Shown here in pieces: positions 1-8,364 of a stretch of 43,464 bases of DNA. Within the stretch, counting starts at the first letter, position 1. Every line of letters starts with the position of its first letter. The position numbers and the translations under genes were made by a program. The notes beneath the pieces are model-generated. The model did no database searches, was not told the DNA's origin, and worked only from the letters and a program-made list of their open reading frames with translations. The stretch lies in the NCBI GenBank assembly GCA_945869265.1, contig CAMBOI010000026.1, positions 1 through 43,464 on the forward strand, written 5' to 3'. The stretch is from an uncultured Prevotella sp. GTDB lineage: Bacteria; Bacteroidota; Bacteroidia; Bacteroidales; Bacteroidaceae.

Positions 1-140
1 AAAGAATAAACTCGTGATAGAACACATCCTTTTCAACTAAATTGCAGAAGAGCCACCTTATACAGGAAAAGACAAATAGTTGGCAAACAATTGTTTTTGG
101 TGGTGAAGGTGCCCTTTGTGTGTTATATTCATAACTTATC

Positions 141-220
141 ATCGAAAAAGTGTAGGTTTTAACATATCGTAACGTCGAAAAAGTGTTGATTTTCCTTGGA
201 TATATCATCGAAAAAGTGTA
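141..220. repeat. Three 33-bp-phased repeats ending in a promoter
   Basis: The 14-mer atcgaaaaagtgta starts at 141 and 207, and a two-mismatch copy starts at 174, giving an exact 33-bp period. The third copy runs into a TAATTTTGC -7 box, and the upstream copies continue into weaker look-alikes of that box. Similar 33-bp phasing recurs at 28442, 42526 and 43261. What binds or recombines here is unknown. Confidence 0.85.
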
Positions 221-227
221 ATTTTGC
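195..227 (+). promoter_or_regulatory. Bacteroidota-type promoter
   Basis: TAATTTTGC at 219-227 fits the -7 consensus TAnnTTTGC, with CTTG (one off TTTG) at 195-198 and a 20-bp spacer. It would transcribe the 25-codon remnant at 253. Confidence 0.6.
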
Positions 228-252
228 ATCCGAAATCACTACATAAAGCATT

Positions 253-330
253 ATGAAGAGACAGATATATTTCAGGAAAAGACAGAGTTTCTACGCGGTA
301 ATCTATCTCTTAAACTCTGTGGTTTTATAA
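253..330 (+). pseudogene. 25-codon ORF, possible remnant of an ATPase gene start
   Basis: The ORF begins MKRQIYFRKRQ and stops after 25 codons. It sits about 25 bp after a promoter-like -7 box that is preceded by 33-bp repeats. Both DUF4143 ATPase genes in this window also have such upstream repeats, and MKRxIY is a familiar opening for that family, so a truncated ATPase start is a reasonable guess. The coding region also contains a hairpin (ACAGAGTTT at 282-290 with AAACTCTGT at 312-320). It could equally be a leader peptide or chance. Confidence is low. Confidence 0.25.
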
Positions 331-525
331 ACATTTGCAAAAATTGAGTTATATAATATAGTATGTGGTCGCTCGAAACATGCCTTTTTTATATCGTTTT
401 TGAATGGTTTTGAGCGTGTTTTAGCTGAATTAACATGATTTTAACATAAAAATTGATGCAAATTTGCTCATAATTGCGCAGAAAATGCTCAAAAAATAGC
501 AATTTTTTTATAAAAATGGCCTTCT
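331..525. other. AT-rich stretch with nothing recognised
   Basis: No ORF, RNA gene or clear promoter is visible. The sequence is AT-rich with long A and T runs. Confidence 0.5.
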
Positions 526-619
526 TCTGCCACCTCTGTCACCCTTCTGCCACCTCTTCTGCCACCACTTAAACCCCAGATTATAAGATAATTAACCCTA
601 TAGGTGGCAGTAGTGGCAG
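526..619. repeat. TGCCACC direct and inverted repeats
   Basis: Three copies of TCTGCCACC start near 526, 546 and 559. They are followed at 603 and 613 by the inverted forms GGTGGCAG and GTGGCAG, so a long stem could form across 526-619. The layout of direct motifs followed by inverted motifs resembles an iteron or operator cluster. No gene adjoins it. Confidence 0.6.
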
Positions 620-769
620 TAAAATTTATAAAAATTACAGTATAGAGGAGGAGTAACAATAGCCTAAATCATGTTATCATAATAGTAGTAATAAAGGTAT
701 ATGGACAAGGCAAGTGAAGTTATAAAAATAGTCGAGTGGAATTTTAAAGGGCACGGTACTTGTTTTATA

Positions 770-850
770 TTCCGCACTGCGGAACGTACGTTCCCCATTG
801 CGGAATGTACATTCCCCACTGCGGAATATACGTTCCGCAGTGGGGAATAT
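770..850. repeat. 21-bp palindromic tandem repeat (3.9 units)
   Basis: Units begin at 770, 791, 812 and 833, with a consensus near TTCCSCAYTGCGGAAYRTAC. Each unit contains the near-palindrome TTCCGCA-TGCGGAA, so the array can fold on either strand. Because 21 is a multiple of 3, both strands show spurious repetitive reading frames (677-874 minus, 798-983 plus). It is interpreted as a non-coding mobile palindrome or protein-binding array. Confidence 0.8.
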
Positions 851-1021
851 AAATAAGAAGCTAAATACTTGCAAATCTAAGACGGGTTTATATAGAAATT
901 GTAATAGAAATAACTCAAAGATTCAAATACCGCAAGATTATGGTATCATAACAGTTGATGATAATTTGACGATAATGCAGTAGTCAAAAATATTGGAAGC
1001 CATTGGATAAAAAAGCAAAAA

Positions 1022-1666
1022 TCACAGGTCGTATATCTTCAGAAGCTTTCTTACCCTTGAGTCGAGGGCTTTGTTGCGCATTTGTCCGAGATAATTGCCG
1101 AGACGCTCCACGTCGAGACGCTTGGTGATGAAATTCTTGTCCAGTTTCAAGCGTTCCAACTCCTCCTCATTGTCATAGAAAGGATATAGATAAAGTAAGT
1201 CTAAGAGTGCCTTTTCGGGAAGGGCGAGCATCCAAGTTTGTGATGGCGAATTGAATGTTGACTTTTCGGGTGGCAACATCACTGGTTTGTAACCAAAGAA
1301 TAACTCTGACTTGACGTTCTGATATGAATACTGACCGAAGTCATTTTCGAAATGAGCGGTCTTTAATGTTGTTACGGATGTGATGCTTGTCACCTCATCT
1401 GGTATCATGCCATATATACTGAGAGCCGTGCGGAGACTTACATACGACGGATTGTAAATCTTTCCGGCGACATAGCGTGAGAATTCCGAACGCTGAATCA
1501 TATCAGGGAAGGCATACCACCCCTGCCTTAGTCTAACGAGAAGTCCCTTTTTGGTCCATCGTGTAAGACTATTCCTGTCAAAAGCAGGGAAATAATTCCT
1601 TGCCTGATGTATTGAAAAACATCCTTCAATCTGTAATCGTTCTTTGAATTCTATATATCCAACCAT
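1022..1666 (-). CDS. AbiEi-like antitoxin / transcriptional regulator
   Basis: This 214-residue protein has an N-terminal winged-helix region (SLTRWTKKGLLVRLRQGWYA, about residues 33-52) followed by the AbiEi core phrase NPSYVSLRTALSIYGMIPDE and a helical C-terminus. In type IV toxin-antitoxin systems AbiEi represses its operon and neutralises the nucleotidyltransferase toxin AbiEii. No AbiEii-like gene lies on either side, so it looks like an orphan. The start chosen is the ATG at 1666; an upstream TTG at 1690 lies inside the promoter -7 box and cannot be in the mRNA. The family call is good, but whether it acts as an antitoxin is unknown. Confidence 0.8.
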   Translation of the reverse strand: MVGYIEFKERLQIEGCFSIHQARNYFPAFDRNSLTRWTKKGLLVRLRQGWYAFPDMIQRSEFSRYVAGKIYNPSYVSLRTALSIYGMIPDEVTSITSVTTLKTAHFENDFGQYSYQNVKSELFFGYKPVMLPPEKSTFNSPSQTWMLALPEKALLDLLYLYPFYDNEEELERLKLDKNFITKRLDVERLGNYLGQMRNKALDSRVRKLLKIYDL

Positions 1667-1686
1667 AACTTTATTTCTAAAACGCT

Positions 1687-1727
1687 GCAAAATTAATGCT
1701 TTTTGGAAACAAAACCAAGCTTTTTGG
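1687..1727 (-). promoter_or_regulatory. Promoter with 21-bp direct repeats upstream of the AbiEi-like gene
   Basis: The -7 box TAATTTTGC lies at 1687-1695 (minus). CCAAAAAGC occurs twice just upstream, at 1698-1706 and 1719-1727 on the minus strand, exactly 21 bp apart. This is a plausible operator for the regulator it precedes, because AbiEi proteins often autoregulate. Confidence 0.55.
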
Positions 1728-1761
1728 CATAAATTTTTGTCGTGCTAAATGTTTTTAACCT

Positions 1762-2412
1762 TTAACACCATTTATTATGAAGTTTAAAGAGGTAATTATC
1801 ATTCATGGCGATGTTTACCTTGCCATTTGCGTTAAGATGAATGTCGCCCCCGTTGAAATCGACGAATTTGTCGGTTGCAAACGATGGAATCGACATAGTA
1901 AGAAAAAATATCAAAGACATACACATTCTCATAAAAGATCGCATTTCGGCGCGTGCTCGTCCCAAGCAGTTCTCGGCAACCTTGTAACTTATTCCCAAGG
2001 TTTCGGTGATATCAGCCACCTTCTTTCCTTCGTAAATGCTCATTCTGTATATGATTTGATAACGTTGTGACATAGTTGAAATACCCTTCTCAAGTTTCTC
2101 GCTTATGTCGTGGGCATATATCTCGGATTCCATATCATGCCAAGTGGAATGGGTTGATGCGAGTTCTTGACATGCTTGTCGTTTATAGGAACAATGCCTG
2201 ACATAGTCGAAACACATGTTGAGAAGTGTCTTATGAACAAGTGCGGGCAAACTGCGCTCGATGATAAGTCCCTTGATATTGAGTATCCTGACAAAGCAGT
2301 CCTGCACAATATCCTCTGCAACGAAATCGTTCTTGACGATTTTCCTTGCAAATCCTCTCATCTCTGCAATGTTTTTCTGATAATAGTCAGATAATATTTT
2401 GTTATTGTTCAT
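1762..2412 (-). CDS. ECF-type sigma-70 factor with C-terminal hydrophobic/export-like tail
   Basis: Residues about 1-160 are an ECF sigma factor. Region 2 is around ARKIVKNDFVAEDIVQDCF and region 4 around YEGKKVADITETLGISYKVA, the latter the -35-type-element-reading helix-turn-helix. The frame then runs on for about 55 residues with a hydrophobic stretch (CMSLIFFLTMSIPSFA) that looks like a signal peptide with a cleavage-like site, followed by a polar segment rich in Asn and Asp. Ordinary ECF sigmas end near residue 165-190. The tail could tether the factor to the membrane or be a fused small exported protein. No anti-sigma gene is adjacent. A promoter TAACTTTGC lies at 2432-2440. Confidence 0.85.
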   Translation of the reverse strand: MNNNKILSDYYQKNIAEMRGFARKIVKNDFVAEDIVQDCFVRILNIKGLIIERSLPALVHKTLLNMCFDYVRHCSYKRQACQELASTHSTWHDMESEIYAHDISEKLEKGISTMSQRYQIIYRMSIYEGKKVADITETLGISYKVAENCLGRARAEMRSFMRMCMSLIFFLTMSIPSFATDKFVDFNGGDIHLNANGKVNIAMNDNYLFKLHNKWC

Positions 2413-2431
2413 AATTGCGAAAGTTTTGGGT

Positions 2432-2440
2432 GCAAAGTTA
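2432..2440 (-). promoter_or_regulatory. Promoter -7 box of the sigma factor gene
   Basis: TAACTTTGC on the minus strand lies about 20 bp before the ATG at 2412. No well-spaced TTTG box is visible. Confidence 0.5.
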
Positions 2441-2538
2441 AGAATATATTCGCAGAATGAACTGCAAATTTGTAGCTAATACTTTACTATTTGTATCATT
2501 TTTGGGATTTAATGCCTTTGGGGTGTCTTTTTTCTTGC

Positions 2539-3420
2539 CTATTGCTTGCGATAAGCCGATGGAGACATGCCCACATGCTCCTTGAAGAACCTGCCGAGGA
2601 ACGACTGGTTGGCGAAATGCAGTTCGTCGGAAATCTCCTTAATGGTCATTGTTGATGTCTTCAGCAGTACCCTGGCTTCGAGTGTGACATACTTGTCGAT
2701 CCATTCGTTAGGAGTGTTTTTACTCACCGACTTTACCGTCTCCGACAGATATTTGGGAGTAATGCACATCTGTTCTGCATACCAGCTCACTCTACGTTCG
2801 TGCTTGTAATTGTCCTCTACAAGTTTGATGAATTGTGTGAAGATGGCATCTGCCCTTGTCTGTCGTTTGTTCTCTATCTGCTGCACACGATAAATGACAT
2901 TGCTCAGGTCGTAGAACATTGTCAGTACCAAGGTCCTCACGAGGTCGCGACGGTAATGGTTATTTGTTTCCGCTATCTTCTTCTTGAGGAAGAAGAAATA
3001 ATCCTTGAATGTCTGAACCTCATCTTCGTTGAGCGACACTACGGGATGATTGCGCGAGAAAAGGAAAAGAAGCGACACGTCCCTTACGTCGTTCACCACC
3101 TCATAGAAGAAGTTCACCGATAGCATCATGGCAAGTCCGTTGGCATCGTTTGATGCGACATAGTTGTCAATGACGTGACGGTCGGAGATGATTATGATAT
3201 CATTCTTCTGCACGTCATGTCTTTGGGTGTCGATAGTGAATTGGGCGCTTCCCTCGGTGCATAGAGCTACAAGTATGAATGTCATTCTGCGAGGTTGTCC
3301 TGTAAAGGCAAGCGACGTCAGTTTGTCACTCAGTATGATGTCGTCGGCAATGAAGTCCGACGTTGAGTGGTCTTCCTGTGCTATTCGGAAGTTAGTGTTT
3401 CTGATAAGTTCCTTGTTCAT
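2539..3420 (-). CDS. AraC-family transcriptional regulator
   Basis: This 293-residue protein has an N-terminal cupin-like sensing half and a C-terminal AraC DNA-binding domain (about residues 195-293). The second helix-turn-helix and signature are clear at the end (IKEISDELHFANQSFLGRFF, then GMSPSAYRK). It starts only 10 bp after the fucosidase gene on the same strand and has no promoter of its own, so the two are probably co-transcribed. That context suggests a regulator responding to fucosylated glycan use, which is inference. The ligand is unknown. Confidence 0.9.
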   Translation of the reverse strand: MNKELIRNTNFRIAQEDHSTSDFIADDIILSDKLTSLAFTGQPRRMTFILVALCTEGSAQFTIDTQRHDVQKNDIIIISDRHVIDNYVASNDANGLAMMLSVNFFYEVVNDVRDVSLLFLFSRNHPVVSLNEDEVQTFKDYFFFLKKKIAETNNHYRRDLVRTLVLTMFYDLSNVIYRVQQIENKRQTRADAIFTQFIKLVEDNYKHERRVSWYAEQMCITPKYLSETVKSVSKNTPNEWIDKYVTLEARVLLKTSTMTIKEISDELHFANQSFLGRFFKEHVGMSPSAYRKQ

Positions 3421-3430
3421 GAGTTTGGGT

Positions 3431-5833
3431 TTAAATCACTCTTATAGTCTTGTTAGCCTTGGTCTTGACAGTCTTGGTAATACCATTCACACATATAGTG
3501 ACTTTACCTTTCTTTACCGATGAAATAGTCAGTTCCGTCACCTTAGAGTCATTCCATTTCATTGCAATCTCATAACCGCCACGGGCGCGAATACCGCTCA
3601 CATTTCCGTCCTTCCATTCCAGAGGTAGGGCAGGAAGGAGAGAGATGGTGTTGCCGTCGCTTTGTATTAGCATCTCGCATACTCCCGCTGTACCTCCGAA
3701 GTTGCCGTCGATCTGGAATGGTGGGTGGGCGTCAAAGAGATTTGGGTAAGTGCCTCCCGAGCTTCGTTTGTCCTCGCCTTGGTAGTTGTCGGGACTAACG
3801 TATGTCAGCAGTTTTTGGTAGATATGGTATGCTTGTTTGGCATCCTTGAGTCGTGCCCATAGGTTGATACGCCATCCTGTGCTCCATCCCGTTGTCTCGT
3901 CGCCTTTGATTTCTAGGGATTTTCTACATGCATTCATCAACTCAGGTTGTCCGTCGGTGATATGTCGTCCGGGATACAGACCTATGAGGTGCGACTGGTG
4001 TCGATGTTTCCAGTCCCAGTCTTCCCAGTCGTAATACCACTCCTGTAGATTTCCCCTGGTGCCAATCTGATAGGGGTGGAGCTTGTTGAGGCAATTAGTC
4101 ATCTTTGCCCTTAGCTCTTTGTCAATGCCAAGAGCCTTAGCTGCCTTGATGGTATTTATGAGCAACTCGCGGATAATGGCAAGATCGGCCGTTCCGCCAT
4201 ACATTGTCATACCATGATAGCCTTTGTCGGTCTTGTATTCATTTTCGGGAGATGTGGATGGAGCAGTAATGAGTTCCTCGGGATTGTTGGGATTGGGAAT
4301 GAGCCATGCCATACAGAACTCGGCAGCTCCCTTCATCAGCGGATATGCTGTAGAGCGAAGATATTCTGTATCGAGACTAAAGAGATAATGATCCCATAGG
4401 GCGTTGACGAGCCATGCGCCACCCATGTTCCAGTTGGCCCATTCTGGCCACTCGCGCTTTTCTCCCACGGGGTTGGTCATTGCCCAGAGGTCACTGTTAT
4501 GGCTTGAGCACCAGCCCTGTGTGATGCCATAGTAATTCTTGGCAGTGAATTTGCCATTGGCTGCCAATGCAGCTATGAAGTTATCGAGTGGCATTGCCAT
4601 TTCCGGCATATTAGCTACTTCGGCGGGCCAATAGTTTTCTTCGAGATTGATGTTCACCGTATAGTTGCCCCTCCAAGGCGACCACAAATGTGGGGTCCAC
4701 AGTCCTTGCAAGTTGGCGGGAACCCCGGGGGTGCGTGAGCAGCTGATAAGTAGGTATCTGCCGTATTGGGCATAGAGTGTCTCAAGATATGTATTGCCGC
4801 CCTTATTGTCGGTATAGTCCTTGAGCTGTTGTGCCGTAGTGCGCTGAGTGTCGAAGGTGGCATTGCCGAGTGTCAGTTGGAATCTGTCGTATATGGCCTT
4901 GTAGTCGGCAATATGTCGCTCGCGCAGTTGGTCGTAAGAATAATTCACCAAATGCCATGCGTCGTCGGCAGCTTGTTCGATATATCTTGCTCCCTCGTTG
5001 ACTGGATGTTTGTCAAAGCCGTTGAAACTGGTGGCGTTAACGAAATACACCATGGCTTCGGTGGCTCCATTGATAAGTATGGTGGAATCGCTTGTCAGTA
5101 TTTTTCCACCATCTATCCTTGCCGTCAGTATGCCTGAGAAGTGAATACTGTTCATGGGGTCGCCAGTGGCATGTCCGTTGATGGTGAGGGAAGCTGACAG
5201 ACTCCCGACAGCCCCACTGTTGTCTCCCGAGGTGGACGTTTGGCTACTCTTTACCTTGTGTGGGACGAGTGATGTGAGCGTAAGTAGGCAGTTAATTGCT
5301 CCTTTGCGGTCGGCCCTTATCCTCATGGCAATCATCTTGTCGGGATTGGAGGCGAAGTATTCCCTTGTGTATCTCACTCCACCTTTTATATATGTATCGC
5401 GACAGAGAGCACTGTCGATGTCGAGTTCGCGATAGTATCCCGTAGCTGCCGTGGTGTTGTCGTCGATGATATGCATAGTGGCAAGTGGCTGATAGAACTG
5501 CGAGTTATTGCCTTGCACATGCAGTTGCAGTGAATCTGCCAAATTATAGTCCTCATTGAAAAGGGCTTTCCTGATTTCCGGAATCCACTTGTGCGCCCCC
5601 TCGTCGTCATTGCGGTTTACGGGTTTTCCTGTCCAGAAGGTGATGTCATTAAACTGTATCATGTTATCCTCGGTGCCTCCATATATGAGTGCTCCGAGTT
5701 TTCCGTTGCCAATGGGCAATGACTCTTCAAAGAATTCCCCTGGGGTGTCATACCACAGTTTCATTGGCAAACTTTGGGCATGTGATGCAATCGAAATAAT
5801 GACAGATAAGATAAAGATGGTAGTTCTGGACAT
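3431..5833 (-). CDS. Glycoside hydrolase family 95 (alpha-L-fucosidase)
   Basis: The 800-residue protein has a cleavable signal peptide (about 20 residues, ending SHAQS) and so acts in the periplasm or at the surface. GH95 enzymes are inverting alpha-1,2-L-fucosidases, with some alpha-L-galactosidases. Landmarks are the N-terminal LWYDTPGEFFEESLPIGNG, the paired catalytic Asn in VNINLEENYWPAE (about residue 393), the general acid Glu in STSPENEY (about 525) and the Asp in FQIDGNFGG (about 708). Its length is typical for the family. No SusC/SusD pair is nearby, so it is not part of a classical polysaccharide utilisation locus here. It is followed at 10 bp by an AraC regulator. Confidence 0.93.
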   Translation of the reverse strand: MSRTTIFILSVIISIASHAQSLPMKLWYDTPGEFFEESLPIGNGKLGALIYGGTEDNMIQFNDITFWTGKPVNRNDDEGAHKWIPEIRKALFNEDYNLADSLQLHVQGNNSQFYQPLATMHIIDDNTTAATGYYRELDIDSALCRDTYIKGGVRYTREYFASNPDKMIAMRIRADRKGAINCLLTLTSLVPHKVKSSQTSTSGDNSGAVGSLSASLTINGHATGDPMNSIHFSGILTARIDGGKILTSDSTILINGATEAMVYFVNATSFNGFDKHPVNEGARYIEQAADDAWHLVNYSYDQLRERHIADYKAIYDRFQLTLGNATFDTQRTTAQQLKDYTDNKGGNTYLETLYAQYGRYLLISCSRTPGVPANLQGLWTPHLWSPWRGNYTVNINLEENYWPAEVANMPEMAMPLDNFIAALAANGKFTAKNYYGITQGWCSSHNSDLWAMTNPVGEKREWPEWANWNMGGAWLVNALWDHYLFSLDTEYLRSTAYPLMKGAAEFCMAWLIPNPNNPEELITAPSTSPENEYKTDKGYHGMTMYGGTADLAIIRELLINTIKAAKALGIDKELRAKMTNCLNKLHPYQIGTRGNLQEWYYDWEDWDWKHRHQSHLIGLYPGRHITDGQPELMNACRKSLEIKGDETTGWSTGWRINLWARLKDAKQAYHIYQKLLTYVSPDNYQGEDKRSSGGTYPNLFDAHPPFQIDGNFGGTAGVCEMLIQSDGNTISLLPALPLEWKDGNVSGIRARGGYEIAMKWNDSKVTELTISSVKKGKVTICVNGITKTVKTKANKTIRVI

Positions 5834-5879
5834 AATGATGATTTTGTAGGTTATTATTATTTGGAAAGACTATTGGGAT

Positions 5880-5945
5880 TAAGAATTAAAAATTAAGAAT
5901 TAAGAAAAATAGTGGTATTATTACTAACTTTCTTAATTCTTAATC
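5880..5945 (-). terminator. Inverted TTAAGAATTAA repeat, probable gyrB terminator
   Basis: AATTAAGAATTAAGAAA at about 5895-5910 pairs with TTTCTTAATTCTTAA at about 5930-5944. The arms are made of the simple repeat ATTAAGA found between many Bacteroidota genes. It lies just downstream of gyrB on the minus strand. Confidence 0.5.
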
Positions 5946-5961
5946 TTCAATCTCCAATATA

Positions 5962-7935
5962 TTAAGCGTCGATATTAGCGTAGGTGGCGTTCTTCTCTAT
6001 GAACTCTCGACGTGGCTCAACGTCATCGCCCATGAGCATAGAGAATATTTCGTCAGCCTCGGCTGCGTTCTCGATAGTCACCTGCTTCAGAAGGCGTGTG
6101 GCGGGATTCATTGTCGTTTCCCAAAGTTGCTCGGGGTTCATCTCACCAAGACCTTTGTAGCGTTGGGTGTGCAGACTCTTTCCGTCCTCCACACCATTGC
6201 CCCATTTGTCGAGGAACGCCTGACGTTGTTGGTCGGTGTAGCAGTATTCCTTTGCCTTGTTCTTGTATGTACAGAGGTAAAGAGGTGGAGTGGCGATATA
6301 TAAATGTCCCTCCTGAATGATCTTCGGCATAAAGCGATAGAAGAGAGTCATGATGAGAGTGTCGATGTGCGAACCATCGACATCGGCGTCGGTCATGATG
6401 ATAATCTTGTCATAACGCAGTTTGTCGATATTTGCCTCTTTGTCACCCTCGCCCTCAACACCGAAGCGCACTCCGATGCTCTGGATGATGTTCATCACCG
6501 ACTCGCTCTCGAACACCTTGTGCCACATCACCTTCTCCACGTTGAGGATCTTTCCTCGCAGAGGCAGGATGGCTTGGGTGTATCTGTCGCGACCCTGTTT
6601 TGCCGAACCACCGGCAGAGTCTCCCTCGACGAGGAAGATTTCACATTCCTTCGGATCCTTGTTCGAGCAGTCGGCCAGTTTGCCAGGGAGTCCGCCACCT
6701 GTCATCGGGTTCTTGCGCTGAACGCTCTCGCGTGCCTTGCGGGCTGCAATACGTGCAGTGGCAGCCAATATCACCTTGTCGCATATCTGCTTAGCTTCCT
6801 TCGGATGCTCCTCAAGGTAGTTTGCAAGAGCTTCGCCCACAGCCTGCTGTACTGCACCTGCCACTTCAGAGTTACCGAGTTTGGTCTTGGTCTGTCCCTC
6901 AAACTGAGGTTCTGCCACCTTGATGGATATGACAGCAGTTAGACCCTCACGGAAGTCCTCACCGGCAATCTCTATCTTAGCCTTCTCAATCTGCTTGGAT
7001 ATAACAGGGTCGGCATCCGCATATTTCTTCAATGTGCGGGTGAGAGCCATACGGAATCCCACAAGGTGCGTACCGCCCTCGATGGTGTTGATGTTGTTCA
7101 CGTATGAGTGGATATTCTCACTATAGTCGGTGTTGTACATCACAGCCACCTCGATAGGTATGCCTTGCTTCTCAGTCTTCAGATAGATGACATCGTCGAA
7201 GAGATGTGTACGGTGGCGGTCAACGTAGCGAACGAACTCCTTGAGTCCGTCCTTGGCGTGGAACACCTCCTGCTTTGTATTTCCTTCTTCGTCGGGACGC
7301 ATGTCAGTAAGCGTGATGGTGATGCCGGCATTCAGATAAGCCAGCTCTCTCATTCGCTTTGCAATGATGTCATACTTATAGGTCGTAGTGGTGAATACGG
7401 TGGGGTCGGGCCAGAACTGCTGGCGTGTACCAGTGAGTTCAGTCTCACCAACAACCTTTACCGAGTAAAGCGGCTTACCCTTTTCATACTCCTGCTGATA
7501 GATCTTGCCGTCGCGGAACACCTGCGACAACATATGTGTGGATAGAGCGTTCACACAGCTGACGCCCACACCGTGGAGACCGCCGCTGACCTTGTATGAA
7601 CCCTTGTCAAACTTACCTCCTGCGTGGAGCACAGTCATTACCACCTCAAGAGCCGACTTATGCAGCTTCTTGTGTTCATCCACAGGGATACCACGTCCAT
7701 TGTCCTGTACGGTGATCGACTCGTCTTCGTTGATGGTGACTTCGATATGAGTGCAATAGCCAGCCATTGCCTCGTCGATAGAGTTGTCCACGGTCTCGTT
7801 CACCAAGTGGTGCAGACCCTTTTCACTGATGTCACCAATATACATGGCCGGACGCTTGCGCACGGCCTCCAATCCCTCAAGCACTTGAATATTGCTCGCG
7901 GAATAGTTACTTTCCTTGTTTATGTCTTCTGCCAT
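5962..7935 (-). CDS. gyrB: DNA gyrase subunit B
   Basis: GyrB is the ATPase subunit of gyrase, which introduces negative supercoils with GyrA. The 657-residue protein shows the GHKL ATP site (VNETVDNSIDEAMAG, then DNGRGIPVD and GGLHGVGVS in the first 130 residues). It also has the TOPRIM metal site (EGDSAGGSAKQGRDR around residue 430, DADVDGSH around 510) and the C-terminal GyrA-contact segment (QRYKGLGEMNPEQLWETTM). Length and order are normal. The promoter is at 7961-7969. Confidence 0.98.
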   Translation of the reverse strand: MAEDINKESNYSASNIQVLEGLEAVRKRPAMYIGDISEKGLHHLVNETVDNSIDEAMAGYCTHIEVTINEDESITVQDNGRGIPVDEHKKLHKSALEVVMTVLHAGGKFDKGSYKVSGGLHGVGVSCVNALSTHMLSQVFRDGKIYQQEYEKGKPLYSVKVVGETELTGTRQQFWPDPTVFTTTTYKYDIIAKRMRELAYLNAGITITLTDMRPDEEGNTKQEVFHAKDGLKEFVRYVDRHRTHLFDDVIYLKTEKQGIPIEVAVMYNTDYSENIHSYVNNINTIEGGTHLVGFRMALTRTLKKYADADPVISKQIEKAKIEIAGEDFREGLTAVISIKVAEPQFEGQTKTKLGNSEVAGAVQQAVGEALANYLEEHPKEAKQICDKVILAATARIAARKARESVQRKNPMTGGGLPGKLADCSNKDPKECEIFLVEGDSAGGSAKQGRDRYTQAILPLRGKILNVEKVMWHKVFESESVMNIIQSIGVRFGVEGEGDKEANIDKLRYDKIIIMTDADVDGSHIDTLIMTLFYRFMPKIIQEGHLYIATPPLYLCTYKNKAKEYCYTDQQRQAFLDKWGNGVEDGKSLHTQRYKGLGEMNPEQLWETTMNPATRLLKQVTIENAAEADEIFSMLMGDDVEPRREFIEKNATYANIDA

Positions 7936-7960
7936 AATTGCTTTTAATCTCTAAGTGGTT

Positions 7961-7969
7961 GCAAAGATA
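7961..7969 (-). promoter_or_regulatory. gyrB promoter -7 box
   Basis: TATCTTTGC on the minus strand lies about 25 bp before the gyrB ATG. A near-match TTTC lies 20 bp upstream at 7990-7993, and a T-run separates the boxes. Confidence 0.6.
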
Positions 7970-8028
7970 CAAAAAAAAAATCAAATGGCGAAATAATTGA
8001 TGCTAAAAATAAACAAAATGATATAAAA

Positions 8029-8059
8029 TAAGCCACATACTCGCTGAGTATGTGGCTTA
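8029..8059 (-). terminator. rpsT terminator hairpin
   Basis: A perfect 14-bp stem (8029-8042 with 8046-8059) has a 3-nt loop. It lies 20 bp beyond the rpsT stop and is followed on the minus strand by a T-rich run. Confidence 0.85.
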
Positions 8060-8079
8060 TGATATCTTAGAAGTGATGA

Positions 8080-8334
8080 TTATCCTAAGCTGTTTACATG
8101 AAGTGCAAGGCTTGACTTCAAGTTTGCAGCCTTGTTCTTGTGGATAATGTTGGTCTTAGCCAACTTGTCCAGCATCTTCTGTACAGTTGGATACAACTTA
8201 ACTGCCTCCTCCTTGTCAGTGAGGGCACGCAGCTTGCGAACGGCGTTGCGCATTGTCTTTGCATAGTACTTGTTATGCAGCGCCTTTTTCTTGTCCTGAC
8301 GGATTCTCTTAAGTGATGATTTGTGGTTTGCCAT
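8080..8334 (-). CDS. rpsT: 30S ribosomal protein S20
   Basis: S20 is a primary 16S rRNA binder of the small subunit. The 84-residue basic protein starts [17 protein letters not shown], as the family does, has the helical NAVRKLR segment and ends with the conserved [14 protein letters not shown] region. It follows the tRNA-Glu gene by 30 bp and seems to share its promoter (8456-8464). Confidence 0.97.
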   Translation of the reverse strand: MANHKSSLKRIRQDKKKALHNKYYAKTMRNAVRKLRALTDKEEAVKLYPTVQKMLDKLAKTNIIHKNKAANLKSSLALHVNSLG

Positions 8335-8364
8335 CTTTTTTTTCTTCTTTTATTTTTACTTTTG

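Noticed and set aside
677..983. Small repetitive peptides on both strands
   Set aside because: They only translate the 21-bp palindromic array; the repeat length being a multiple of 3 keeps the frames open.
6304..6942. 212-codon frame on the plus strand
   Set aside because: Antisense to gyrB; no recognisable domain.
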